Source: an uncultured Myxococcales bacterium (GTDB taxonomy: Bacteria > Myxococcota_A > UBA9042). Taken from it: a stretch of 64,000 nucleotides of DNA. Position 1 is the stretch's first letter; the number at the start of each line of letters is the position of its first letter. The notes beneath the pieces were generated by a model. That model made no database searches. It was not told where the DNA came from and saw only the letters and a program-made list of their open reading frames with translations. Position numbers and translations under genes: made by a program. The stretch covers positions 1 to 64,000 of the forward strand of contig CAIYWC010000189.1 of the NCBI GenBank assembly GCA_903929795.1, written 5' to 3'. Shown piece by piece: positions 18,701-27,494 of the stretch.

Positions 18701-20022
18701 TCGAGACGTTCGTTTTTGACCTGAACCAGGCGACGCAGCTGCCGCGCTCCATCAACATCAAGGACAACGTGCGTACGCTGGCGGACGACCGCATGATCCG
18801 GCGCCTGGTGGGCGGCAGCTTCGAATGGCTGGAAACCGGCGTGAAAAAGAACATTTACGGCTTGTGGGGCACCAGCGCGCAGAACATCTTCGCGGTCGGC
18901 GCGCTGGGGACGCTGTGGCATTGGGACGGCGGCGGCTGGACCCAGCAGGTGTCGCTCGCCAAGACGGATTGGCGCGGCATCTTCGGCGTCGACGCGCAGG
19001 ACATTTTCGCCGTCGGCCTCAGCGGCGCGGCTGCGGTGTTCGACGGCCTGACCTGGAAAGCCGTGCCCGTGGCCGGCAACCAGAACCTGACTGGCGTGTT
19101 TGCCGCGCAAGGCCCCAGCGGCATCGTCGCATTTGCCTCGAGCCAGTCGGGGATCTACCAGTTCGACAAGGCGGCGGGCTGGCAGAAGAACGGCAATCTT
19201 TACAGCAACTTTCTCGCCATTCACGGCAGCGACGCCACGCACATGTGGGCCGTCGGCATGACCGGCGCGTTGGCCGTCTGGGACGGCGTCAGCTGGCAGA
19301 ACCAGGCATCCGGCACGTCCATCGCGCTGCACGATGTCTGGGCCGCGAGCCCGACGCTGGTCTATGCGGTGGGCGAAAACGGCGTGATCCTCAAATTCGA
19401 CGGCAAGTCGTGGAAGCCCATGAATTCAGGCGTATCGACGACGCTCGCGTCGGTCTGGGGCAATGCCGGCGACGACGTCTGGGCGGTTGGCGCGCGCGGC
19501 GTTGTCCTGCACTACAACGGCAAGACCTGGACGCCGCTGGCCGGCCAGCCATTGGACAAGCTGCTGGACGCGGTGTGGACCTCGCCGGCGGGCGACCTGT
19601 TCGCGCTGGGCGAGCAAGAGTTGCTCATCACGCCGCTGCTCTACCCGCCGCTGGCGGTGATGCCGCTGCCCGATGGCGTGCTGACTGGCAACACGCTGCA
19701 ATGGAGCGTGGACACCAGCTACCCGGAGCCGCACTTCAACTGGGTGACGATCGGCATTCCGAGCCCGATGGCGCCGACGGACCCGAGCAAGGACACGCCG
19801 GTGTGGAATATCGTGCAAAAAGGCAGCGTGAGCGAGGTCGTTTTGCCCGATTTTCCGTCGATTCAGGGCACGCCCGGGATTCCCAAGGGCCAGCAGCTGC
19901 GCCTGACCATCATCCGCGGCTACAAGGAAGGCTTTGACATCGACGCCTATTCCGAGACGGACCTGAGCCCGTACTACTGGCACGCGTGGGCGGAACACCA
20001 GTTCCTGTTTACCGCGCAATAA
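15796..20022 (+). CDS. Giant modular lipoprotein: six TIG domains, Cys-rich segment and a propeller
   Basis: The protein has 1408 residues. A signal peptide ends in LLAGC with Gly at +2, then comes an acidic Asp/Ala linker. Six IPT/TIG immunoglobulin-like domains follow, starting near residues 69, 158, 242, 332, 419 and 505; each has the pattern PxxGPxxGGTxxxxxGTGF. A carboxypeptidase-regulatory-like domain (about 604-690) leads into a Pro/Gly/Ser hinge, then a cysteine-rich segment (about 715-800). The last third (about 1015-1290) carries tandem WG-DVWAVG-G-hydrophobic-WDG repeats, which suggest a beta-propeller. The ATG at 15796 has GAAGGAG upstream. It is probably an outer-membrane adhesin or binding protein and the first of three linked genes. 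Confidence 0.88.
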   Translation: MNPQRPSFLQPRAMLLLGALQLALLAGCGAKSPGNGASAATQDAVGTDAIAGPDAVDAGDATTQTQNVFSLQSVTPAQGHTGGGEPVTLTGHGFSDGVQVLFGTAPLDPSVVYVVDEATIQVTTPPHESGPVDVTVALPGSPPQVAVLPRAFLYYNDVVLTKVDPPQGPTAGGTAISIHGTGFSGDCQVLVGGKQALNVQIVADDTLTAITPPGTFGPVPVHVINARGTGLLKDGFAYTAAPTITSVAPAAGPTAGGTQVIVYGTGLSADVDVRIGSGKATVLSVSGSTQAHVATPPGTAGKADVTATTAFGASTLPGGYVYSDDQGQAATQILSIAPPSGPLAGGNTVAVIATGLVAKSDSTILFGQKLAEILSVDAVAHTALVRVPAGATTGAVDVTLMTSKGNDKATGGYTYSDALTLSGVAPASGPSTGGTGIVLTGSGFAKGTVNVKIGALAASGLSVVSDTEIHATTPPGQPGYADVTVFNDTSAVTLAGGFAYTGSKLALYVVYPPLGAQAGGTLVHVYGQGFDANLAVTFGGNPATHFTFIDPGHVTVKTPAGKVGAVDVSVTGGDAKATLTKGYAYFDPMSGNGGTWGSAIDGAINITVLDASSNAPIPDAFTMLWTDPTTPYQGFTNADGQITFSGDDLTGKQMISASKTGYDASSVVLFNAQNVTVHLNPTSPPSPGSPPPGQIPPTIAGHVIGVDKYVFIPDGDCNAYAGQGQVPGATCNSCTADSQCGAGFACVDIGPDGNGIANGTRCVADCSQGQGCPAQFKCAGVGTAGFRCIPAAGELAAFCLHSKPDVFSQDDYPAEGAAFLADPLNAYAYKIDVAPGEQAVICFGGYKTFGAVLQADNPQSMAAFTPTVMGVQRHIMVQPEQQVTGIDVKLDIALGQSAAVRLDQPPVWGQPNASIINFVQPQLILGSDGALRWPVDAYKFSFDTDPALLTLTNLPASFTGVLSDASLTLETFVFDLNQATQLPRSINIKDNVRTLADDRMIRRLVGGSFEWLETGVKKNIYGLWGTSAQNIFAVGALGTLWHWDGGGWTQQVSLAKTDWRGIFGVDAQDIFAVGLSGAAAVFDGLTWKAVPVAGNQNLTGVFAAQGPSGIVAFASSQSGIYQFDKAAGWQKNGNLYSNFLAIHGSDATHMWAVGMTGALAVWDGVSWQNQASGTSIALHDVWAASPTLVYAVGENGVILKFDGKSWKPMNSGVSTTLASVWGNAGDDVWAVGARGVVLHYNGKTWTPLAGQPLDKLLDAVWTSPAGDLFALGEQELLITPLLYPPLAVMPLPDGVLTGNTLQWSVDTSYPEPHFNWVTIGIPSPMAPTDPSKDTPVWNIVQKGSVSEVVLPDFPSIQGTPGIPKGQQLRLTIIRGYKEGFDIDAYSETDLSPYYWHAWAEHQFLFTAQ

Positions 20023-20062
20023 TCATCGCTTGCGCGGCACCAGCCTGCGCTGTGGAATCCCC

Positions 20063-21997
20063 GTGACCAACCCGATTTTGCAATGGCGAACCCTGGCGTG
20101 CACCGCGATCCTCGCGTTGGGCGCGGCGTGCGGCTCGCCGGCCAGCGGCTCCGGCGCAGACGCAAGCACAAAGAGCGACGCCACCAGCGACAGCCAGCTG
20201 GGCGACGCGACCGCCGACACGGCCCACAGCGACGCGGATGTCGGCCCGCCCAGCCTTCTGACCGCGCGCTCGCTCCAGTTCACCGAAGACCTGACCGCCG
20301 CTTGGGGCAACGCCGGCGATGACGTGTGGTTCGTCGGCAAGGCTGGCCGTGTCCTGCACTGGAACGGCGCGACGCTCAGCCCGCGCAACGCCGGAACCAC
20401 AAAGGATTTATTCGGCGTTTGGGGTCGAAGCGCGAGCGAAGTCTACCTCGTCGGCGACGGCGTGTTGCTGCGTTGGGACGGCGCCGCCTGGACCGATGAA
20501 GCGCCCGCGGGCACGGCGATCCTGCGCGGCGTGAACGCGCCGGTCGATGGCTCCACGGTCGTGGCGTGCGGCGACGGCGGCGTGGTGCTGCGCCGCACCA
20601 GCAGCGGGAAATGGCAGCCCGAGGAGACCGCCAGCAAGCTCAATTTGCAGGCGATCTGGGCGATGAGCGACAGCCAGATCTGGGCCGTGGCGGAGCAAGG
20701 CCGCGCGCTGCACCTCTCGGGCGGCGCCTGGAGCGAGAGCGACATGCCCGGCGCGGCAAGCCGGACGTTGCGCGCGGTGGTCGGCAGCGTGGACGGTCGC
20801 CTCTTCGCGTGCGGCGACGGCGGCTATCTCGCGGTCACGGACGACACCGCCACCTGGCAGGAGACGCTGGCCAACGACGGCGACACGCCGCGCGACCTCA
20901 AGGGCCTGTGGGCGGTCAGCGCAACGGAGGCATGGGCGCTGGGCAGCGCCGGCGCGCTCCTGCATTACGTCAGCAAAAAGTGGGAGTTGGACACGATCGC
21001 CGGCACATACATGAAAGTCGCCGACTTCAGCGGCCTTTTTGGCGCGATCGACAGCAACGGCCAGCCGTATGCGTTTGGCGTCGGCCTCGCAGGCGCGGGC
21101 GTGGTCTTTGCCGCGGGCCAGCCCGACAGCAGCGACCCCAGCTTGCAGGACGACCGCTGGCTCGATTTTCGCGCCGAGACCGTCGCGGACTTGAAAGCCG
21201 TGCAAGCCGACGCGGACGGCAGCCTCATCGCGTGCGGCACCAACGGCGTCGCGCTCCTGGCCAAGGACGGCCAGTCGCCGTTCTACGACCTCGCCGCGCC
21301 GGTTACAGGCGCCGATCTCGCGGACTGCGTGCTGCGCAATGGCGAAGCCTGGCTGGTCGGACCGAGCGGCGTGATCCTGCACAACGGCGGCGGCGCGTGG
21401 AGCGTGGACAGGCCGGCCAATGCCAAGGTGATCAGCGGCATTGGCCGTATGGGCGCCGACCTGCTGGCCGTGGGCGATGGCGGCCTGGCGCTGCACAAGG
21501 TGGCCGATAGCCCGTGGCAGGCGGAGACGACGGGCGTGCAGTTCAAGCTGAGCAGCGTGGCGGCGACTACGGACACGGCCTACGCGGTGGGCGAGCTGGG
21601 TACGGTGCTGCGGCGCGATGCCACGGGCACGTGGACCAAGGAGGCGACCGGCAATCTGGGTCAGTTCGCGCGCGTGACGGCCTGGGGCGACGGCGAGGCG
21701 GCGGCGGTGACGCAGGACGGCACGCTGCTGGTGCGGGCGGCGGGCGCGACGGGCGCCTGGACGCAGATGTCCCAGACACCGGGGGAGCTGCTTTACGGCG
21801 TTGGTCGGCGCGCGGATGGGCTGCTGCTGGCGGTCGGCTACGCGGGCACGCTGGTGACCGGCCAGCCCGCCGGACCCTTTACCAGCCACACGCAAAACGT
21901 GCCGAACCTGCTGAGCGGCGTGGCCTGCACCGCGGCGGGTTGCGTGGTGGTCGGCCAAAAAGGCGGCATCTTCCAGGTCGCAGAGGCCATTCCATGA
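20063..21997 (+). CDS. Lipoprotein made of propeller-type repeats
   Basis: The protein has 644 residues from a GTG start. The signal peptide ends in LGAAC (Gly at +2), followed by a Ser/Asp/Ala/Thr linker to about residue 65. The rest is built from repeats of about 40-45 residues of the form WG-hydrophobic-DVWFVG-G-hydrophobic-LHWNG-W, for example at 80-100, 110-140 and 190-215. This is the same repeat type as the end of the preceding protein. A TTG at 20030 would add 11 residues ahead of the signal peptide. The gene lies 40 bp after its neighbour and overlaps the next by four bases, so one transcript is likely. Confidence 0.83.
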   Translation: MTNPILQWRTLACTAILALGAACGSPASGSGADASTKSDATSDSQLGDATADTAHSDADVGPPSLLTARSLQFTEDLTAAWGNAGDDVWFVGKAGRVLHWNGATLSPRNAGTTKDLFGVWGRSASEVYLVGDGVLLRWDGAAWTDEAPAGTAILRGVNAPVDGSTVVACGDGGVVLRRTSSGKWQPEETASKLNLQAIWAMSDSQIWAVAEQGRALHLSGGAWSESDMPGAASRTLRAVVGSVDGRLFACGDGGYLAVTDDTATWQETLANDGDTPRDLKGLWAVSATEAWALGSAGALLHYVSKKWELDTIAGTYMKVADFSGLFGAIDSNGQPYAFGVGLAGAGVVFAAGQPDSSDPSLQDDRWLDFRAETVADLKAVQADADGSLIACGTNGVALLAKDGQSPFYDLAAPVTGADLADCVLRNGEAWLVGPSGVILHNGGGAWSVDRPANAKVISGIGRMGADLLAVGDGGLALHKVADSPWQAETTGVQFKLSSVAATTDTAYAVGELGTVLRRDATGTWTKEATGNLGQFARVTAWGDGEAAAVTQDGTLLVRAAGATGAWTQMSQTPGELLYGVGRRADGLLLAVGYAGTLVTGQPAGPFTSHTQNVPNLLSGVACTAAGCVVVGQKGGIFQVAEAIP

Positions 21998-24660
21998 GCG
22001 CGCGCCTGCGCGCAAGCGCGTACCTGCTCGCGATCGCCGCTCTGGGCGCGTGCGGGCACGCCAACTCGACCGGCGCGGACGATGCAGCCGCCGGCGATGA
22101 CGGGCTTGTCGCCGACGCCATCGATGCCGCCGGGGATGCCACGCCCAGCGCCGACGCGACGCCAACCACCGATGACACCGCGACTTCGGTCGGCCTGTGG
22201 ACGCCGATCGCGCTGCCCGGCGGCGCCAACGCCGACCTCCACGGCGTCTGGTCCGACGGCAGCACGCGCGTAGTCGCGGCCGGCACCAACGGCACCGTCA
22301 TCACGTGGGACGGCCTCGCGTGGAACGTCGCGGCGTCCGGCAAGTTCGCCACGTTGAACGCGGTCGCCGGCTCGCCCGGCGCCGGGCTGGCCTACGCCGT
22401 CGGGATGGCCGGAACCGTCGTCCAGAGCGCGGGCAGCAACGGCGGCGTCGGCAAGGTCTGGGCCCCGCCCGGCGGCTGCCTGGCCCCGTCAGACTGCGAC
22501 GATGCGGACATCTGCACCACCGACGTCTGCGACTCCGGCGTCTGCCAACACAGCAGCTCCGGCGCGCCCGGCTGCTGCGGCGGCGTGGTCTTCGCCGACA
22601 GCTTCGACAGCGGCTTGGGCAAGTGGACGGTCACCGACAACTACGCGGGCAACCCGGGCAACGGCGGCATCGTCTGGCAAGCCGCGGGCGTGTACGGCAT
22701 CGACGGCATCCTGCGCGCGTCCAGCCCGCCCGCTGCCGCGTATTTTGGCCGGACCGACGTGCCCTGCACGGACGACGCCACCAAAGCTTGCGCCACCTAC
22801 GACAACGGCAAGTCGGTCGGCTCCGCCATGACCAGCCAGGAATTCGCGGTCCCGGTGGGCAAGAGCGCGAGCCTGACGTTCCAGCTGTATCTCGATGTGG
22901 AATCAGGCTTTTACGACGCGCTGCAGATCAGCGTGATTCCCAGCGACGGCGGCGCCGCGGCGCTGATCGCTGACAAGCAGGTGCTGTGGCCGTCGGGCAG
23001 CACCAACGGCAAATTCGTCGTGCAAACCCTGGATTTGACAGCATTCATGGGCCAAAAGATCCGCCTCGAGATCCGCTTTGAGACCTACAGCAACGCCAAC
23101 AACAGCGGCCAGGGCGTGTTCATCGACGATCTCGCCGTCAGCACCGCGTGCGAAAGCGGCAGTTCCGCCGGCAAGGGCTTGACCGACAAGACACTTTTTG
23201 GCGCCTGGGCCTTTGCCGACAACGACGCGTATGCGGTCGGCGACGGCGGCGTGATCGCGCACTGGGACGGCACGACGTGGGGCTTGCAGGCCGGCGCAGC
23301 GACGGGCGAACTGGACGGCATGGCGGGCGCTTCTGGCGTCGGCTTGGTCGCAGTCGGCGATTTGGGCGTGGTCGGCACCGTCACGGCGACCGGCGTCGCA
23401 CCCACAACCACGCCGACGCAGAGCCATTTGGCCGCCGTGGCCATCGACGCAGTCGGCGCCAGCCCGTTCACCGCGTGTGCCGTGGGCGCGGGCGGGACGA
23501 CGCTCGACGGCAGCAGCGCGGGCTGGAAGTTGGGCCCCAGCGCCGGCGCCGACCTGAGCGGCGTCACGGCCAACGGCAGCGGCGGCTGGGTCGCCGTCTC
23601 GCCGCTGGGCAGCATTTACGAACGCGTCAAGGGCTCAAAATCATGGACGAATATTGATTCCAGCGGCTTCGCGATGCACGCCGTCACGCACACGGCGAGC
23701 GGCCAGATCATCGCGGTGGGCGAGATCGGCCTCGTCACCACGCGCACGTCGGCCAGCGCGGGCTGGAACATGACGCTGGACGACTGGACGTCCAACAACT
23801 TGTGGGGAGTCAGCGCACTGAGCGATACCGACATCTGGGCCGTCGGCGAAGGCGGCATCTCCGGCCACTTCCAGGGCGGCGTCTGGACGGCGATCGCGAC
23901 GCCCACGCCCGCGAACCTGCGCGCGGTCTGGGCGGCAAGCGCAGACGCGGTATACGCGGTCGGCCTCGGCGGCGCCATCGTGCGCTGGGACGGCAAAAGC
24001 TGGAAGAAAATGAAGAGCCCGTCGCTCAAGGACTGGTACGCGGTCTGGGGCAACGGCCCCAACGACGTGTACGCGATCGGCCAGGATGGCCAAGTCGCGC
24101 ATTGGGACGGCCAGGACACCGTGACGTGGGCTTGGTCCGCGATCGGCACGCACATCGACGGCAGCCTGCGCGCGGTCTGGGGCCTGACGCCTGACGACGT
24201 GTGGGCGATCGGCGAGCTGGGGCTGATCTACCACAACGACGGCTCGGGCTGGACGCACGTGCCGATCCCCGATTACCAGGCGGATGCCAATTCCAAGCCG
24301 TACAAGATCGCGACGACGCTGCTGGCGATCTGGGGCGCAAGCTGGGACGACGTCTGGGCCGCGGGCGAGCCAGACAGCAAAGGCAAAGGCGTTTTGGTCC
24401 ACTGGGACGGCAACGCGTGGTCCTATGATCCCAGCTTCGCCGACGAAAGCCGCACGGTCCGCGCGCTGTGGGGCTGGAGCAAGGACAAGATCCTGATGGC
24501 CGGCACCCAAGGCATGGTGCTGCGTTTTGACGGTCAGGGCACGTACCAGGAACTGCATCCCGAGACCATCGCGACGCTCTTTGGCATCACAGGTTACGGC
24601 AAAGACGCGCTTTTGGTGGGCGACATTGGTACAGTATTGCGCTGGACACCTTTGGACTGA
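21994..24660 (+). CDS. Lipoprotein with propeller repeats around a Cys-rich and jelly-roll insert
   Basis: The protein has 888 residues. Its ATG overlaps the previous stop (ATGA). The signal peptide ends in LGAC at Cys 20 (Gly at +2); an Asp/Ala/Thr linker runs to about 65. Residues 70-150 are propeller repeats. Near 160-195 is a Cys-rich motif CxxxxDCDDxDxCTTDxCDSGxCQ of the kind common in myxobacterial surface proteins. Residues 198-385 form a beta-sandwich that starts FADSFDSGLGKW, like concanavalin or MAM-type folds. From about 395 the WG-DVWAVG repeats resume to the end. This looks like a domain inserted into, or placed between, propeller blades. Confidence 0.84.
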   Translation: MSARLRASAYLLAIAALGACGHANSTGADDAAAGDDGLVADAIDAAGDATPSADATPTTDDTATSVGLWTPIALPGGANADLHGVWSDGSTRVVAAGTNGTVITWDGLAWNVAASGKFATLNAVAGSPGAGLAYAVGMAGTVVQSAGSNGGVGKVWAPPGGCLAPSDCDDADICTTDVCDSGVCQHSSSGAPGCCGGVVFADSFDSGLGKWTVTDNYAGNPGNGGIVWQAAGVYGIDGILRASSPPAAAYFGRTDVPCTDDATKACATYDNGKSVGSAMTSQEFAVPVGKSASLTFQLYLDVESGFYDALQISVIPSDGGAAALIADKQVLWPSGSTNGKFVVQTLDLTAFMGQKIRLEIRFETYSNANNSGQGVFIDDLAVSTACESGSSAGKGLTDKTLFGAWAFADNDAYAVGDGGVIAHWDGTTWGLQAGAATGELDGMAGASGVGLVAVGDLGVVGTVTATGVAPTTTPTQSHLAAVAIDAVGASPFTACAVGAGGTTLDGSSAGWKLGPSAGADLSGVTANGSGGWVAVSPLGSIYERVKGSKSWTNIDSSGFAMHAVTHTASGQIIAVGEIGLVTTRTSASAGWNMTLDDWTSNNLWGVSALSDTDIWAVGEGGISGHFQGGVWTAIATPTPANLRAVWAASADAVYAVGLGGAIVRWDGKSWKKMKSPSLKDWYAVWGNGPNDVYAIGQDGQVAHWDGQDTVTWAWSAIGTHIDGSLRAVWGLTPDDVWAIGELGLIYHNDGSGWTHVPIPDYQADANSKPYKIATTLLAIWGASWDDVWAAGEPDSKGKGVLVHWDGNAWSYDPSFADESRTVRALWGWSKDKILMAGTQGMVLRFDGQGTYQELHPETIATLFGITGYGKDALLVGDIGTVLRWTPLD

Positions 24661-24667
24661 ACAGTCC
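24654..24667 (+). other. Small hairpin at the 3' end of the lipoprotein cluster
   Basis: GGACT-GAAC-AGTCC spans the stop codon of the 21994-24660 gene. The stem is only 5 bp and no T-run follows, so it is at most a weak processing or pausing signal. Confidence 0.25.
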
Positions 24668-24712
24668 GGGTGCAAGAAACGTTGAAATCGCAACGCTTTC
24701 AGGTGGTGTGGC

Positions 24713-26836
24713 ATGAAAAACGGGAATCGCGGTTGGACACGGACAGGGTTCGCAATGCTCCTGCTGGCCAGCCTCGCGGGCTGCAGCGACAACGCGACCA
24801 CGGGGACGATCGCGTTTGCGGACACCCACGGCGACGGCATCAGCGGCAAGTTCAAGGACGCGGAGGGCGATAGCCTGGGCGTCGATGGCGGCGACGACGC
24901 GACGGCGACGCAGGATGACGCGACGGCGCCCGACGCCAGCACGGACGCGCCCGGCTTCATCTACTTCGATCTCGGCGCGGCAGCGGGCAAACCGCCCAAG
25001 GGCGACGACGGCATCCCATGCCTCGACACATGTGAAATCTTTGTGACGCAAAACAGCTCGCGGGCCTTTGGCGCGCTTGTGCTGGCTGCGGACAAAGTGA
25101 CGCCGATCGCCAACGCGATGGTGCAGTTCGCGATCAAGGATCCGACCGTGACCGACGCGACGATCCTCAGCGCGACAGTGCCGACCGACCAGGATGGGCG
25201 CGCGACCACGTCCGTGAAAGCCGGGATGCTGCTGGGCGCGTTTGCGATCACGGTCACCGTCGTCGGTCATCCGGAAGTGACGCCGATCGAGTACACGGTC
25301 TCGGCGCAGAGCAAGGTCAAGGGACCGCCGACGATTACCCTGCATTATCAAGGCGCTACGTCGCTGTCGGGTTTTGGCGACTTGAATGTCCGGCTCATCC
25401 AGCAGGTGGCGGGCGTGCCGGCCTGCAAGAACCTGGACCTGTTTGATGTCAACAACTTGCCGCCGGCGATCTCGACGAGCCCGAACCTGAAATTCGACAA
25501 GCCGTGGTCGATCCAGGCCGCGTGGCTGGGCACGATGCCTGCGGACGGCTCGCCGGTCGCGTACACCATCGTCGCGCTGGGCTGGAAGCTCGGAACCAGC
25601 GCGATGGGCGGCAATCCGTCGATCGGCGGCTGCGTGGACACCGGCTTCACCGCGCACCTGAACAAGACGACCAAGGGCGTGGAAGGCGACTCGGTGACCG
25701 TGCTGGTGCGCGATCTGCCGCTGCGGTTGAAGGGCGTCTACGACATGACGACGTTCATCGACCTGCTGAGCCTGCTGCCGCCGACGGTGGAGAAGTTCGT
25801 CAAGATCGTGCTGAACATCGTCTCGGACCCGGTCGCCGGCTTGCTCGCGACGGTCTGCCAGCTGACCAACGGCAACCTGCAGAGCATTTGCGCGGCGATC
25901 TTCACCGACCCGAACAACCCGGATCCCGACCAGGTCACCGGCGTCGGCGGCATCGTGGTCACGTTCCTGAAAAATATTATCTACGCGCTGTTACCGCCGC
26001 AGGTGCTGCAAGTCATCACGACTACGAAGGATTTGAAGGGCATCCTCGAAAACTTTACCGTCAACGGCACCATCGAGATCAACGCCGAACCCGATGACAC
26101 CGGCTTTCTCTCGTCGACGTACACCAAGCAGACGTGGCAGTCGATTACCTACAAGTGGTCGCTCGGCCAGAGTTGCCCCGCGACGGACCCGAACTGCGGC
26201 TTGAAGACCATTAATTTCGACCAGTTCCAGACCGACGCGGTGACCGGCTCGTTCGACTTGTGGCGCAACTTCCTGCCCAACTCGCAGGTACCCGATGGCA
26301 CGATCAAGTTCGGCAAGCACGCGCTGAACGTGAAGTGGGGCGCGCTCATCAACTTCCTGATTGAAAAGCAGTTGCTGCCGATGATCACCTACGATCCCAA
26401 CGACCCGACGGCGCCGACCATCGATAGCTACGAGAAGCTCATCAAGTACCTGCTCGCCGGCAACAAGCAGTGCCTCATCAAGGACACCTGCTGCGCGGAC
26501 TTCGTCAACGGCATCACGGGCGCCGGCGCGGGCTTGGCGTCCAACCTGCTGACCGGCGCGTGCGACGCGGCGACGTCGCTCGGCTCCACGTTCCTGGAAG
26601 GCTATCTGGACAGCCTGGACGCCGTGACCGGCAATCCCGCGACCGGCCAGGGCCTGATTCTCAGCACCGACCACTGCCCGATTCTCGACCCGAATGACGA
26701 CAACATCGTCGACAACATCGGCTCACCGGACACGACGACGACGACGAACCAATGCCAGTGGGACATGACCCTGACGATTGGCAGCAACCCGCCCACGCAG
26801 ATCAGCGCGCGCTTCTTCGCGATTCGCGAGCCGTAA
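24713..26836 (+). CDS. Lipoprotein with an Ig-like domain, function unknown
   Basis: The protein has 707 residues. A signal peptide ends in LAGC (Ser at +2) near residue 24, followed by an Asp/Gly/Ala/Thr linker to about 80. Residues 100-200 fit a bacterial Ig-like (Big_1/invasin) domain: FGALVLAADKVTPIANAMVQFAI, then DGRATTSVKAGMLLGAFAITVTV. The remaining 500 residues are beta-rich with several cysteine pairs and no recognised family. The gene starts 52 bp after the propeller cluster and may extend that transcript. Confidence 0.8.
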   Translation: MKNGNRGWTRTGFAMLLLASLAGCSDNATTGTIAFADTHGDGISGKFKDAEGDSLGVDGGDDATATQDDATAPDASTDAPGFIYFDLGAAAGKPPKGDDGIPCLDTCEIFVTQNSSRAFGALVLAADKVTPIANAMVQFAIKDPTVTDATILSATVPTDQDGRATTSVKAGMLLGAFAITVTVVGHPEVTPIEYTVSAQSKVKGPPTITLHYQGATSLSGFGDLNVRLIQQVAGVPACKNLDLFDVNNLPPAISTSPNLKFDKPWSIQAAWLGTMPADGSPVAYTIVALGWKLGTSAMGGNPSIGGCVDTGFTAHLNKTTKGVEGDSVTVLVRDLPLRLKGVYDMTTFIDLLSLLPPTVEKFVKIVLNIVSDPVAGLLATVCQLTNGNLQSICAAIFTDPNNPDPDQVTGVGGIVVTFLKNIIYALLPPQVLQVITTTKDLKGILENFTVNGTIEINAEPDDTGFLSSTYTKQTWQSITYKWSLGQSCPATDPNCGLKTINFDQFQTDAVTGSFDLWRNFLPNSQVPDGTIKFGKHALNVKWGALINFLIEKQLLPMITYDPNDPTAPTIDSYEKLIKYLLAGNKQCLIKDTCCADFVNGITGAGAGLASNLLTGACDAATSLGSTFLEGYLDSLDAVTGNPATGQGLILSTDHCPILDPNDDNIVDNIGSPDTTTTTNQCQWDMTLTIGSNPPTQISARFFAIREP

Positions 26837-26906
26837 AGGCCTGGCAACCGCGGCTTGCACCGACACGTGCCGTCAGCTGGGCCGTCCGCGAGGTCCCTGA
26901 CTTCGC

Positions 26907-27479
26907 CTACACGTTTGAGCCGTTGCGCAGCAGCTTGAGCAATTCCGAGCGCGTCGCATAGTTGTCCCGGAACTGGCCTTTCATCGCGCTTGTGATCGTC
27001 ACCGCGTTGGGCTTGCGCACGCCGCGCATCACCATGCACATGTGCTTGGCCTCGATGACAACGGCCACGCCCAGCGGATCCAGGCCTTCTTGCAGCGCCT
27101 CGGCGATCTGCGTGGTCATGCGCTCCTGGACCTGCAGCCGCCGCGCAAAAGTGTCCACGATTCTCGCCAGTTTGCTCAAGCCGACGACCTTGCCGCGCGG
27201 CAGATACGCCACGTGGGCCTTGCCCATGAACGGCAGCATGTGGTGCTCGCACAGACTGGAAAAATCGATGTCGCGCACCAGCACCATCTCGTCGTTGTCG
27301 ACCGTGAACAGCGCCGAGCGCAGGATCGCCAGCGGATCCTCGGCATAGCCGCTCGTCAAATCGCGCAGCGCCTTGGCGACGCGGACCGGTGTCTTGACCA
27401 GCCCCTCGCGCGTCGGATCCTCGCCCAGATCGACCAGAATCTTGCGTACCAGCTCTTCCACAGCCACCTCGTGTTCCAT
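26907..27479 (-). CDS. folE: GTP cyclohydrolase I
   Basis: FolE converts GTP to 7,8-dihydroneopterin triphosphate, the first step of tetrahydrofolate synthesis. The protein has 190 residues. Zinc ligands are Cys 77 and His 80 in [11 protein letters not shown] and Cys 148 in [32 protein letters not shown] is also diagnostic. It is the last gene of a leftward cluster, 15 bp after moxR. The folate pathway enzyme FolP is encoded about 15 kb away. Confidence 0.96.
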   Translation of the reverse strand: MEHEVAVEELVRKILVDLGEDPTREGLVKTPVRVAKALRDLTSGYAEDPLAILRSALFTVDNDEMVLVRDIDFSSLCEHHMLPFMGKAHVAYLPRGKVVGLSKLARIVDTFARRLQVQERMTTQIAEALQEGLDPLGVAVVIEAKHMCMVMRGVRKPNAVTITSAMKGQFRDNYATRSELLKLLRNGSNV

Positions 27480-27494
27480 GTGCTTGCTCCGAAA

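Noticed and set aside
24654..24667. Rho-independent terminator at the end of the propeller gene cluster
   Set aside because: The stem is only 5 bp and no run of T follows; kept only as a weak hairpin.
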